Shown here in pieces: positions 44,610 through 53,590 of a stretch of DNA of 64,000 nucleotides. Both the position numbers and the translations under genes were made by a program. Source of the stretch: Bordetella parapertussis (GTDB taxonomy: Bacteria; Pseudomonadota; Gammaproteobacteria; Burkholderiales; SG8-41); the NCBI GenBank assembly GCA_945906815.1, contig CAMDRT010000001.1:124001-188000 (forward strand). The letters run 5' to 3'. Within the stretch, counting starts at the first letter, position 1. The number at the start of each line of letters is the position of its first letter. A model generated the notes under the pieces. It did not search any database and was not told where the DNA came from. It saw nothing but the letters and a program-made list of their open reading frames with translations.

Positions 44610-45500
44610 ATGTTAAGCATCCTACTGCTGGGTTCGAATGGCCAGGTCGGCTGGGAGCTCGCGCGCACGCTCATGCCCTTGGGGCGGGTGCTTGTTCCTG
44701 AACGCCCTCTTTGTGATCTGGCGCGTCCGCACCAGTTGACTGCGCTGGTTGACGCCACTCGGCCGGATGTGATCGTCAATGCTGCCGCTTACACCGCGGT
44801 CGACCAAGCGGAACAGGAAGTCAACCTGGCGATGGCAGTAAATGCCGAAGCACCCGGTGTGTTGGCAACTGCCGCGCGTCGTCATGGCGCATTGCTGGTG
44901 CATTACTCGACAGATTACGTATTTGACGGCACCAAGGCGGGGGCTTACTCCGAAACGGATACGCCTAACCCCAGCAGCGCTTATGGTCGCAGCAAGCTGG
45001 CGGGCGAGCAAGCCGTGCGTAGCTCTGGTGCGGATCATCTGATCTTGCGCACCAGTTGGGTGTACGCTGCGCGCGGGAAAAATTTCCTCAGGACCATCCT
45101 GCGCCTGAGCGGCGAGCGCGCGGAATTGCGGATCGTGGCCGACCAGTTCGGCGCGCCTACGTGGGCGCGGCTGATCGCTGAGGTCACTGCCTTGGCGTTG
45201 CAGCAGGATCTCGCGCGCCGCAAAAATGGCGCGTTCGACAGCGCCACCTTCAACCTCACCGCCGCGGGCGTGACCAGCTGGCACGGTTTTGCCAGCGCAA
45301 TTGTCAGCGCCGCGCAGGTGCATGGCGCAGCCTCGATGTGTCGTGCGGTGATGCCGATCACTACCGCCGAATATCCGTTGCCTGCCGCGCGGCCCGCCAA
45401 TTCGCGGCTCTGCGGCAGCAGGCTGGCTGAGCGTTATGCACTGCAAATGCCGCAATGGGACAGTTGCCTGCAGTTGTGCATGGCCGAGATTTTCGCTTAG
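44610..45500 (+). CDS. rfbD: dTDP-4-dehydrorhamnose reductase
   Basis: 296 residues. Rossmann start LLLGSNGQVGWELAR; the substrate and cofactor blocks NAAAYTAVDQAE, YSTDYVFDGTK and the catalytic Y-x-x-x-K in SAYGRSKLAGEQA are all present, with RTSWVYAARGKNF downstream. It makes dTDP-L-rhamnose, the last step of that pathway; rfbA, B and C are not in this window. Rhamnose is therefore likely one sugar of the polymer. Start at ATG 44610, three bases after the previous stop. Confidence 0.93.
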   Translation: MLSILLLGSNGQVGWELARTLMPLGRVLVPERPLCDLARPHQLTALVDATRPDVIVNAAAYTAVDQAEQEVNLAMAVNAEAPGVLATAARRHGALLVHYSTDYVFDGTKAGAYSETDTPNPSSAYGRSKLAGEQAVRSSGADHLILRTSWVYAARGKNFLRTILRLSGERAELRIVADQFGAPTWARLIAEVTALALQQDLARRKNGAFDSATFNLTAAGVTSWHGFASAIVSAAQVHGAASMCRAVMPITTAEYPLPAARPANSRLCGSRLAERYALQMPQWDSCLQLCMAEIFA

Positions 45501-45594
45501 GAAAACGGCTCTCCGGTGTGCAGGGACAGGGGCATCAAAATATGAGCTATCCTCGGCGATCTCCGATTCCCCATTCACGTTTCACGCTGCACTG

Positions 45595-46608
45595 ATGCCT
45601 CGTATCCTGGTTACTGGCGGCACCGGCTACATCGGCTCCCACACGGTGGTCGAACTGATGGCGGAGGGCCACGATGTATTTATTATCGACAATCTTTGTA
45701 ACAGCAAGGCGTCGGTGCTCGACCGCATCGAACGCATTGCCGGCAGGCGGCCGGGGTTTGCGCTGGTTGATATTGCTGATCGTGCCGCGCTACGCCACAT
45801 GTTATCCCAGCATCGTTTCGATGCGGTGATGCACTTTGCGGGCCTGAAGGCAGTCGGGGAATCGGTGGCGCATCCGCTGCTGTATTACGCCAACAATGTA
45901 GGCGGCAGTGTGGCGTTGTTCGAGAGCCTGCAGCAAGCGGGATTGAAGACGATGGTGTTTTCGTCGTCGGCGACGGTGTATGGTGAGCCGCCGTCAGTGC
46001 AGTTCGTCGAGGGTTTGCCGTCGGCGCCGGTCCATCCTTATGGCCGCACCAAGATGATGATCGAAGACATCCTGCGCGATATGGCGCGGGCCGATCCCGC
46101 AGCGCGCATCGCCCTGCTGCGTTATTTTAATCCGGTGGGCGCGCATCCTTCGGGGTTGATTGGTGAAGATCCTAACGGCATCCCCAACAACCTGATGCCT
46201 TACATCGCACAGGTGGCGATGGGAAAACTGCAGGAACTTCCTGTGTACGGCAATGATTACCCTACACCCGACGGCACCGGTATACGCGATTACCTGCATG
46301 TGGTTGATCTCGCGCGCGGCCATGTCGCCGCGCTTGCCGCGTTGCACGCACACGCCGGTGTGCTGACCGTCAATCTCGGTACCGGACGCGGCTACAGTGT
46401 GCTGGAGATGGTGCAGGCGTTTGCCGCCGCCAGCGGCAGGGCGATACCCTATCGCGTGGTCGGTCGCAGGGCGGGTGATCTCGCGCAATATTTTGCCGAT
46501 CCTGCATTAGCCTGCGCGCTGCTGGGCTGGCAGGCGCAGTTGGGCATGGATGCCATGTGTGCCGACACCTGGCGCTGGCAACGGTGGGCCACGGAAAATT
46601 TGCCGTGA
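45595..46608 (+). CDS. galE: UDP-glucose 4-epimerase
   Basis: 337 residues from ATG 45595 (MPRILVTGGTGYIGSH), the canonical GalE start; the frame extends further upstream without family sequence. Catalytic SSSATVYGEP and Y-x-x-x-K in HPYGRTKMMIED are intact, as are LRYFNPVGAHPSG and IRDYLHVVDLARGH. It interconverts UDP-glucose and UDP-galactose to supply the EPS machinery. It ends the plus-strand EPS operon; the convergent methyltransferase gene starts its 3' end 62 bases further. Confidence 0.95.
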   Translation: MPRILVTGGTGYIGSHTVVELMAEGHDVFIIDNLCNSKASVLDRIERIAGRRPGFALVDIADRAALRHMLSQHRFDAVMHFAGLKAVGESVAHPLLYYANNVGGSVALFESLQQAGLKTMVFSSSATVYGEPPSVQFVEGLPSAPVHPYGRTKMMIEDILRDMARADPAARIALLRYFNPVGAHPSGLIGEDPNGIPNNLMPYIAQVAMGKLQELPVYGNDYPTPDGTGIRDYLHVVDLARGHVAALAALHAHAGVLTVNLGTGRGYSVLEMVQAFAAASGRAIPYRVVGRRAGDLAQYFADPALACALLGWQAQLGMDAMCADTWRWQRWATENLP

Positions 46609-46650
46609 ACAGATGATACCGTGCCAGCAATGCGGCGGCGTAAGTGAGGG

Positions 46651-46665
46651 CACGCGCGACGCGTG
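46651..46665. terminator. Weak hairpin between convergent galE and methyltransferase genes
   Basis: CACGCG-cga-CGCGTG, six pairs, sits in the 62-base gap between the converging genes. It has no U-tract and is listed only as a possible structure. Confidence 0.3.
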
Positions 46666-46670
46666 AGCAC

Positions 46671-47387
46671 TCAGAGCTTGCGAAAATAAGCGTGCAGATA
46701 TTCGGCGGCGTAGAGGACGGAGACCCGCTCGGGCTTGCCCGCAAGGAAACGCGTGCAACCGGGATGTACACCCGGATTGACGTTTATCACTTCGGCGCTC
46801 TCGGCGGCGTCCCAATAGTCGATGAGCGACACCACGGCACCTTGGGCAAGTCTCGGGTAGACGGCTTCAAGCACTGAAGCGATGGTGTCGGCGTGCTGCC
46901 TCGGATCGCCGCCAAAACCGCAGTCTATGTTCATGAATGCGATCTGCTGCGGCAGTTGCGCAGGAATGGTCTCGGAATACAGGCCCTGATGAATGGCCGG
47001 GAGCATTAGCTTGCGCTCGCGGAAATGGGCTTCGAGGCGGCCACGTGGATTGGGCTCGCCCCAGTTCGCAATGAAGGAATCGTACACGTGCAGGGTGCGC
47101 GGTGTGGTGGCTTCGCCCGCGAGTACGCGTGTGATGAGCACAGCGCTTGAACCGGTGAACGTTCCCACTTCGATGAAATCGCCCGGCACCTGGTACGCGA
47201 GCACTTGGCTGACCAGGTGATAAAAATTGATACGCTGCTCGATGTTGCTCATCGCGCCAGAGGAGCCGAAACCGCGCACCACTAGCTTGCTGCCGAATAG
47301 GCGCAGCAGGCGGTTGGCGTAGGACACGGGCCGCGCGCCACCGGCAAAGCCCCAGTCGAAATCCTTGGTGATGAAGGTGTTGTGCAT
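46671..47387 (-). CDS. TylF/MycF-type (macrocin O-methyltransferase family) methyltransferase
   Basis: 238 residues. SAM site FIEVGTFTGSSAVLI, DSFIANWGEPNPRG, and the metal-binding stretch FMNIDCGFGGDPRQHADTI ending LIDYWD match the TylF/MycF family of Mg-dependent sugar O-methyltransferases. The hydroxyl methylated is likely on a sugar of the EPS or of the product of the NRPS operon upstream. It is separated from the upstream GT2 gene by a 123-base AT-rich gap, so it may have its own promoter. Confidence 0.85.
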   Translation of the reverse strand: MHNTFITKDFDWGFAGGARPVSYANRLLRLFGSKLVVRGFGSSGAMSNIEQRINFYHLVSQVLAYQVPGDFIEVGTFTGSSAVLITRVLAGEATTPRTLHVYDSFIANWGEPNPRGRLEAHFRERKLMLPAIHQGLYSETIPAQLPQQIAFMNIDCGFGGDPRQHADTIASVLEAVYPRLAQGAVVSLIDYWDAAESAEVINVNPGVHPGCTRFLAGKPERVSVLYAAEYLHAYFRKL

Positions 47388-47510
47388 GGGGATGCGCGGG
47401 AGTGAGTGTGTTTTAGTAACTAGGGAAGAAGGGTTAAATTAACGTAACAAATTGTTTTTATTGTAAAAAATAAATATCAGTGCAAGGCATTATGGCGTGA
47501 CTGACCGTGC
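47388..47510 (-). promoter_or_regulatory. AT-rich gap upstream of the TylF-type gene
   Basis: This 123-base gap is far richer in A+T than its surroundings, with runs of A and T around 47436-47477. It may hold a promoter for the methyltransferase, but no clear -35/-10 pair was found by eye. Confidence 0.3.
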
Positions 47511-48425
47511 TCACAGCCGCTGTGGTTGGCTCAGCAGCGTGGCCTGCAAACGCGGACGAATTCTGGACAGGCTGCGGCCTCGGATGACATCATAGAGCGC
47601 ACCCAGACCCAGCAAGGCGATCTCGCCGATTTCGGCGATGGTTGCTGCCAGCCAGCCGTGGTGTTTGAGCATGTAGTAGCGGCGGCTCTGGTAGAAATGC
47701 TGGCCGATGCAACCGAAGATGCGCGTGTCGTCGTCGACGGAACTGGCGCCGCCATGATGGCTGGCCACCGCGGTGCCCACTGCCCAGGTTTCGAATCCCA
47801 GATCATCGCTGCGCTTGCATACATCGGTTTCCTCCCAGTACATAAAGAACCGCGGATCGAAACCGCCCAGCCGTTTCATCAATTCTGTTCGCATCATAAA
47901 CACCGCCCCGCACACCCAGCCCGTACGAAACGGCGCAGCGCCTGGCACGATGATAGTCCAGGGGTCGTGCCGAAACGGGATGGCCGCGCGCAATATTGAA
48001 GCGGGCGTTGGATGCGCACCGGTTCCCTGCAGCCCATGGTCGCTGCCGGTGATGGTGGCAGGCCCGACGATCCCGACCTGCGGGTTCGCTTGCATGAAGT
48101 TCATCATGGTGCGCAGTGCGTCGGGTTCGACCGCAGCGTCCGGATTGATGAAAATGGTGTACGGACTGGTGACGTGGTTGAGTCCGATGTTGCAGCCGCG
48201 CCCAAAACCGTTGTTGCGTCCCGTCAGTATGGTGCTGGCCCATTCCAAATCACGGCTCAGCAATCCGAGTGTGCCGTCATCGCTGCCGTTATCCACGACT
48301 ATGCAATCGAGCAACTGCGCGTCATGGCAGCGTCGTGCGGCCGCCAGGGTGTCCAGCACCGTGTGCGCAGAGCGGTAGGTGACGATGACTGCGGTGACGG
48401 GTCGCCTGACGTCGTTGCTGCTCAT
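47511..48425 (-). CDS. Glycosyltransferase family 2 (rhamnosyltransferase-like)
   Basis: 304 residues. GT-A start TAVIVTYRSAHTVLDTL, CIVVDNGSDDGTLGLL, NNGFGRGCNIGLNHV, the D-x-D-like FINPDAAVEPDALR and FFMYWEETDVCKR, a pattern common in rhamnosyl- and related transferases of EPS/LPS loci. It starts one base after the deacetylase stop, so it is part of the NRPS operon. This is the one glycosyltransferase in that operon and makes a glycosylated product or a shared EPS function plausible. Confidence 0.9.
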   Translation of the reverse strand: MSSNDVRRPVTAVIVTYRSAHTVLDTLAAARRCHDAQLLDCIVVDNGSDDGTLGLLSRDLEWASTILTGRNNGFGRGCNIGLNHVTSPYTIFINPDAAVEPDALRTMMNFMQANPQVGIVGPATITGSDHGLQGTGAHPTPASILRAAIPFRHDPWTIIVPGAAPFRTGWVCGAVFMMRTELMKRLGGFDPRFFMYWEETDVCKRSDDLGFETWAVGTAVASHHGGASSVDDDTRIFGCIGQHFYQSRRYYMLKHHGWLAATIAEIGEIALLGLGALYDVIRGRSLSRIRPRLQATLLSQPQRL

Positions 48426-48426
48426 C

Positions 48427-49488
48427 TCAGTGCATTCCCAATAATGCGAGCGCGCCGGGGAAGCCCGCGCTGGTGCGAAAACGTAAAGCGGTCATCGACA
48501 TGGGCGTTTCGGCGCGTGCCATGACATAACGGTCGCTGGACAAGCCTATGCGGTAGTCTTTGCTCTTTCCCAGGGCGGAACGCCAGCCCGTCTCGCGTAC
48601 CAAGGACCGGGTCTCCTCGCACCAGCGCTGGTAGGGGAACGCGAAGTGCTGCGGCTCACGCCCCAATTCGCGCCGCAGGTCCTCGGCGCAGCCGGCGATT
48701 TCGGCGCGTGCCACTTCGCCGCGATGCCGGTGCAAGTCGATATGGTTGCGTGAGTGACCGCCGATCTCAAAGCGGGGGAAACGGCGCGCCAGTTCGCGCA
48801 GTTCATCCCAATTCATAGTCAGGCGTGGCGCGGTACCGCCGGGCTTGAGTTGCCGTTCGACTTCGTTCAATACGGCGCACCGTTCGGCGTAGCTCGCCTC
48901 CAGCAAATGCTTGTCCAGCACGCTGCGTGCTGCCGCGTGCTGCCGGCTGTCAGCGATGTCCGCGGCCAAACCGATGGCAGGCAGGCGCAGCGTGGCGGCG
49001 GTGCGCTGCGCAAACATCCGATGTAGTGCGTCTGCCCACATCGTCTCCGTGCGATCGATGTGCCCGGTGAGCACGAACATCGTGGCCGGCAGTCCATAGC
49101 GTTCGAGGATCGGCGCCGCTGTCGTCAGCACATCGCGATAGCCGTCATCGAAAGTGATACACACGGTGCCGCCAGCAGGTGACTCACCTGCTTCGAGCTG
49201 CGCCAACAGCGCTGACAGTGACACCACCCGCCGGTGCCGTTGCAGGAACGCCATTTGCCTTTCGAACAACCGCGGTGCCACGCGATTGGGCGGGTCGATG
49301 AATGCCGTCAACGCGTCGGGCGCTACACTGTGATACATGAGGATGATCGCGCCGCTGGGTCGTGTCAGCGCCGAATAGCCGTGGGCAATCCCCAGCCAAT
49401 AAAGTATCGCGCCCGCGGTTTCCTTGCGCTGTGACCATGCGTGTTTCAAACGCGCCGAATGTACACCGAGGATGCTGTCATTCGCCAT
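48427..49488 (-). CDS. Polysaccharide deacetylase family protein (NodB domain)
   Basis: 353 residues. The NodB domain starts near residue 110: VCITFDDGYRDVL gives the D-D motif (metal-binding and catalytic Asp), and GGHSRNHIDLHRH gives the H-x-x-x-H metal ligands. An N-terminal region of about 100 residues with LMYHSVAPDALTAF is typical of exosortase- and EPS-associated deacetylases. It lacks a clear signal peptide. It removes acyl groups from amino-sugars, creating free amines that could be substituted. It lies 19 bases after the NRPS gene. Confidence 0.9.
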   Translation of the reverse strand: MANDSILGVHSARLKHAWSQRKETAGAILYWLGIAHGYSALTRPSGAIILMYHSVAPDALTAFIDPPNRVAPRLFERQMAFLQRHRRVVSLSALLAQLEAGESPAGGTVCITFDDGYRDVLTTAAPILERYGLPATMFVLTGHIDRTETMWADALHRMFAQRTAATLRLPAIGLAADIADSRQHAAARSVLDKHLLEASYAERCAVLNEVERQLKPGGTAPRLTMNWDELRELARRFPRFEIGGHSRNHIDLHRHRGEVARAEIAGCAEDLRRELGREPQHFAFPYQRWCEETRSLVRETGWRSALGKSKDYRIGLSSDRYVMARAETPMSMTALRFRTSAGFPGALALLGMH

Positions 49489-49507
49489 TACGCTGCAGAC
49501 CTCGTAT

Positions 49508-52500
49508 TCATAACCGAGCGTCCAGACACGCCTGCATCCGCGCCGCCAGCACTGCGACGTGGGGTTGCTTCAGCATGCTGAAGTGTCCGCCTGGACTATC
49601 GATGGTCACGACGTTCCCCTGCACATGCTGCGCCCAACCGAACAAGGGATCACGGAAAATGTCGATGAAGGGTTCATCGGCGGCATCGCCGGTTCCCGTG
49701 GTCGCACGAAACAGGGTGACTGTACCCTGAAACGGGACGCCATGGGTATAGTCACGGTGTGCGTATTCGATGATTCTTTGCGCCGACAGGCTCCGCAGTA
49801 TTGCTGGCGGCTTGATGTGCTTGTCCAGGCACAGGCGCAATAGCCATACGCGGATGAGGTCGACGCGGCGGTGTATTTCGAAAACAAAAAATCCGCTGAT
49901 CTTCGCGCTAGCAACCCTCACACTAGCGTCAAGAAATGACGCCCAGGGCTGCGACGGATTGCGCTTGAAGGCATGGGTAAATCGGTGCAGGCGCTTATCG
50001 ACAGCAGGCTTGGCCTGCAATGGCGTGCGCTCATCGGCGGCTTCGAACAAGGCTACCATACCCACGGGCTGCCCTTGTTGTTGCAGTTGCCGGGCCATTT
50101 CGAAAGCGATTACGCCACCGGCGCAAAGGCCGCCAAGGTAGTACGGACCTTGCGCTTGAACCGTGCGAATTCGTGTGATGTAGTGTGCCGCCATGTCCGT
50201 GATGCGGGTATGCAGCACAGCAAAGCCGTGGGCGGCGTGCGGCTCAAGGACATATACGGGACGGTCGTCGCGCAACGTATGTACGAGGCTTCCATAGAGG
50301 AGCGTTTCTCCTAACCCGTCATGCACCAGAAACAGCGGCGGCTTGCTGCCCCCTGGCCGTATCATGACCACCAAATCCTGCGGTTTCTGGTGGCTCAGAA
50401 GTTCGGCAAGGCGCGCTACGGTTGGCGCCTCGAACAGGGTCCAGATCGATAGATGGGAATTAAATTTCCGGTTCAGGCGCGCGGTGAGTTGCACGGCCAG
50501 CAGCGAGTGTCCACCAAGCGCGAAGAAATCGTCGTGAAGGCTGACCCCGGGCATGCCGAGCGAGGCTTCCATTTCGGCCGCCACAGCCTTTTCCACTGCG
50601 CTGCGCGGCGCGACAAAGGCGGACGCCGTTTTCGCCGGCATGTCCGGCGCCGGCAACGATTGACGATCGACTTTGCCGTTGGGCAGCAACGGCATGGTGG
50701 GCAGTGTGACAAAGTGCTGCGGGATCATGTAATCCGGCAGCGCGGATTTCAGGTGCACTCTGAGCGTGTCGTCTGCGCAGCGGGCACCCGCTCGCGCCAC
50801 GAGATAGGCGACCAGGCGCACGTCGCCCGCACGGTCCTCGCGCGCGATGACGACGGCGTGTGCCACGTCGTTGTGCGCGGTCAGGCTGACCTCGATCTCT
50901 CCCAGTTCGATGCGGTAGCCGCGTACCTTGACCTGGAAGTCGAGCCGTCCCAGATGCTCGAGCAGGCCACTTGCGATCCAGCGCCCGCGGTCACCAGTGC
51001 GGTAGAGCCGGGCGCCGGGCGCAGCGTAAAACGGGTCGGCGATAAAACGCTCGGCGTTGAGTTCAGGCCGGTTCAGGTAGCCCAGCGTCACGCCGTCGCC
51101 ACCGATGCAGATTTCGCCGGGCACACCGATCGGACACAGTTGCAATTGCTGGTCGAGTATCCACACCGAGGTATTTGCGATCGGACGCCCGATGCTGATG
51201 CCCGACCCCAGCTCGGTGAGATGCAGGCAGGTCGACCACACCGTGGTTTCAGTGGGCCCGTACATGTTCCACAGCGAGCCCGTTCTTTCAAGCAACTGCG
51301 CTGCGAGGTCGCTACCCAGCGCTTCGCCGCCGCACAGTGCTTTAAATTGACGCTCGCCGCGCCAGCCTGCCTCGATCAGCAGTCGCCAGGTGGCCGGTGT
51401 AGCCTGCATCACTGTAGCGCGGCTGCGTGCTATGAGTTGGCTGAGGACGGTGCCATCCATGGTGTCGGTGTGTGCGGCCAGCACGATCTGCGCACCTACA
51501 GCAAGCGGCAGGAAAATTTCGTTGACCGCGATATCGAACGACAGCGTGGTGACGGCGACCCAGCGGTCGCTCTCGCACAGCCCCGGCTCGCGTGCCATCG
51601 ATTCCAGAAAATTGACCACCGCGCGGTGTGGTACCTGCACCCCTTTTGGTTTGCCCGTCGAGCCTGAGGTGTAGATCACATAAGCGGGGTCTTCTGGCGT
51701 GGCAGCAGCGTGGTCGCGTGGCAGGCGCTCAGCCGGTTGCGCGTTGATCTCGGCCTGGTCGGTGTCGAGGTAGAGGCTACGCTCGCGCGGCCAGGCCAGT
51801 GCAGATGCCTGTGCCGCTGCGGTCACCAGCACGGATAATTCGGCGTCCTGCGCCATGAAGGCCAGGCGCTCGTACGGATACGAGGGATCCAGCGGCACGT
51901 ACGCGGCGCCCGTTTTCAGCACGGCCAGCGCCGCGGCGATCATGTCCGGCTGGCGATCCAGGTGCAGTCCGACCCGCATGCCGCGGCGCACGCCGCGTGC
52001 GCGCAGGCAGTGCGCGATGCGGTTGGCGCGGGCGTCGAGGGCGCCATACGACAGGGCGCTGTCCTGACTAGTGACCGCCGTGCGTGCGGGCGCGCGAGTG
52101 GCCTGCGCCTCGGTCAATTCGTGCACCAGCGCGGTCCTGGAAAACGCGCGCGAGGTCTGATTCCAGCTTGCCAGCAGGCGTCGGTCTTCATCGCTCACCA
52201 CAGCGAGCTGACCCAGCGCTGTGTCCGCTGCGCTACACGCCGCACGTAGCAGCGTTTCGTAACAACCCAGCCAGCGGCGGACGGTTGCGCCGTCGAACAG
52301 GTTGGCGTTGTACTGACACTCGAGGTGCAGTGCGCCCTGGCGCTGCACGGCGTTGACGAAAAGTTCAAAATTCTCGTAACTGCGCGGATTGCTCGCAAAC
52401 TCGGCTTTCAGTCCGGGGAACCCGAGCGTGTCGGCATCCACAGCCTGATCCAGATTGAATATCACGCTGACCAGTGGCAGCCGGCTCGGATCCCGCCCCA

Positions 52501-53590
52501 TGGCAAGTTTTTTCAGCAGTGTGCCGAAGGTGTAGGCCTGATGCTCGTAAGCGTCGAGCACCGCGGTCTGGGTCGCAGCAATCAGGGCCTTCATCGGCGT
52601 GGCGGCATCGATCGCCAGTCGTAGTGGCAGCAGGTTGACGCAGTGGCCGATCAGGTTGTCGTGGCCGCCTAGCGACTGTCCGGCAGCAGGGACACCCACC
52701 ACCACGTCATCGGTGCCGGCGATTCTTTGCAGCATGGCCGCAAAGCCGCTCAGCAGGGTCGCGAACAGGCTCGCGCTGTGGCGTGATCCCGTTGTTCGCA
52801 ATGCCGCGACGAGAGCGGCATCAAGCACATAGTCTTCGCGCCGCGAGGTGAAGGTGCGCCACGCCGAGCGGGCGCGATCTGTGGGTAGATCCAGCGTAGA
52901 GATAACGCCGGGGAACCGGGAAAGCCAGTAGGCTTCGTCGGTGACGGACTGCGTGCCGCCTTCGGCGGCATGGTGTGCCAGCGCGTAGTCGCCAAACGAA
53001 GCCGCGGGCGCAAGGCCGGTTGCGGGCGCGGCGGCGCGGCCAGCGTAGAGCGAGGCGAGCTCACGCAGCATCACGCCGAAGGACCAGCCGTCGCACACGA
53101 TGTGGTGCGCCGTAATAATCAGCAGATGATGGTCGGGCCGGAGCTTGTGGATCTCGGCCCGCAACAGTGGGCCGCGCTCAAGATCGAAGGCAGTCTCCAC
53201 CGCGCGTCGTCGCGCGGCGGCGATGGCCATGTCCTGTTGGGGTCCGTCGGGTGCGCCGATGGCGCTGTGATCTGTCAGCGGGACACTCAGCGCCAAATCA
53301 GCGGCAATATACAGTTCTTCGCCGTTGCTGCTGATGGTGGTGCGCAGCGATTCGTGGCGCTGGACCAGATCCTGCAAGGCCCCGTGCAGGGCGTCCAGTT
53401 TCAGGTCGCCCGAGAAGCGCAGTGAGATCGACTCGTTGTAGGCCAGCGAGGCTTCGCGACCCAGCTGATCCGCCAGCCACACCTCGCGCTGAGGTTCCGT
53501 GGTCGGAACGACGCGAGCGAGCGCCGCACCGGCAAACGGGTCGTAGTCGACCGGGGTGAGTTCGACGTTCCCGCCAGCGTTCAAAGTCAT
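49508..53590 (-). CDS. Non-ribosomal peptide synthetase, C-A-PCP-TE module
   Basis: 1360 residues from ATG 53590, which overlaps the preceding gene's stop (ATGA). Condensation domain about residues 25-450, with H-H-x-x-x-D-G at 162-168. Adenylation domain about 480-980: YTSGSTGKPKG, GRPIANT, YRTGD. By eye the specificity code reads D-I-N-Q-L-G-M-V-W-K, close to glycine codes (D-I-L-Q-L-G-L-I-W-K) but not identical. PCP Ser1029 in GGHSLLAV. Thioesterase from about 1070, with GLCAGG: Cys1156 replaces Ser; His1336 in GGHFSM. It condenses the upstream aminated chain with its own amino acid and releases the product. Confidence 0.93.
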   Translation of the reverse strand: MTLNAGGNVELTPVDYDPFAGAALARVVPTTEPQREVWLADQLGREASLAYNESISLRFSGDLKLDALHGALQDLVQRHESLRTTISSNGEELYIAADLALSVPLTDHSAIGAPDGPQQDMAIAAARRRAVETAFDLERGPLLRAEIHKLRPDHHLLIITAHHIVCDGWSFGVMLRELASLYAGRAAAPATGLAPAASFGDYALAHHAAEGGTQSVTDEAYWLSRFPGVISTLDLPTDRARSAWRTFTSRREDYVLDAALVAALRTTGSRHSASLFATLLSGFAAMLQRIAGTDDVVVGVPAAGQSLGGHDNLIGHCVNLLPLRLAIDAATPMKALIAATQTAVLDAYEHQAYTFGTLLKKLAMGRDPSRLPLVSVIFNLDQAVDADTLGFPGLKAEFASNPRSYENFELFVNAVQRQGALHLECQYNANLFDGATVRRWLGCYETLLRAACSAADTALGQLAVVSDEDRRLLASWNQTSRAFSRTALVHELTEAQATRAPARTAVTSQDSALSYGALDARANRIAHCLRARGVRRGMRVGLHLDRQPDMIAAALAVLKTGAAYVPLDPSYPYERLAFMAQDAELSVLVTAAAQASALAWPRERSLYLDTDQAEINAQPAERLPRDHAAATPEDPAYVIYTSGSTGKPKGVQVPHRAVVNFLESMAREPGLCESDRWVAVTTLSFDIAVNEIFLPLAVGAQIVLAAHTDTMDGTVLSQLIARSRATVMQATPATWRLLIEAGWRGERQFKALCGGEALGSDLAAQLLERTGSLWNMYGPTETTVWSTCLHLTELGSGISIGRPIANTSVWILDQQLQLCPIGVPGEICIGGDGVTLGYLNRPELNAERFIADPFYAAPGARLYRTGDRGRWIASGLLEHLGRLDFQVKVRGYRIELGEIEVSLTAHNDVAHAVVIAREDRAGDVRLVAYLVARAGARCADDTLRVHLKSALPDYMIPQHFVTLPTMPLLPNGKVDRQSLPAPDMPAKTASAFVAPRSAVEKAVAAEMEASLGMPGVSLHDDFFALGGHSLLAVQLTARLNRKFNSHLSIWTLFEAPTVARLAELLSHQKPQDLVVMIRPGGSKPPLFLVHDGLGETLLYGSLVHTLRDDRPVYVLEPHAAHGFAVLHTRITDMAAHYITRIRTVQAQGPYYLGGLCAGGVIAFEMARQLQQQGQPVGMVALFEAADERTPLQAKPAVDKRLHRFTHAFKRNPSQPWASFLDASVRVASAKISGFFVFEIHRRVDLIRVWLLRLCLDKHIKPPAILRSLSAQRIIEYAHRDYTHGVPFQGTVTLFRATTGTGDAADEPFIDIFRDPLFGWAQHVQGNVVTIDSPGGHFSMLKQPHVAVLAARMQACLDARL

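Noticed and set aside
46609..46670. attachment site or mobile-element boundary at the edge of the minus-strand block
   Set aside because: No direct repeats, tRNA or integrase were seen at this edge or at the 61.2-kb edge.
50453..51667. 404-residue plus-strand open frame inside the NRPS gene, and 53794-55281 (495 residues)
   Set aside because: Both are antisense shadows of GC-rich synthetase codons; no recognisable protein, no ribosome site, and the minus-strand product is unambiguous.
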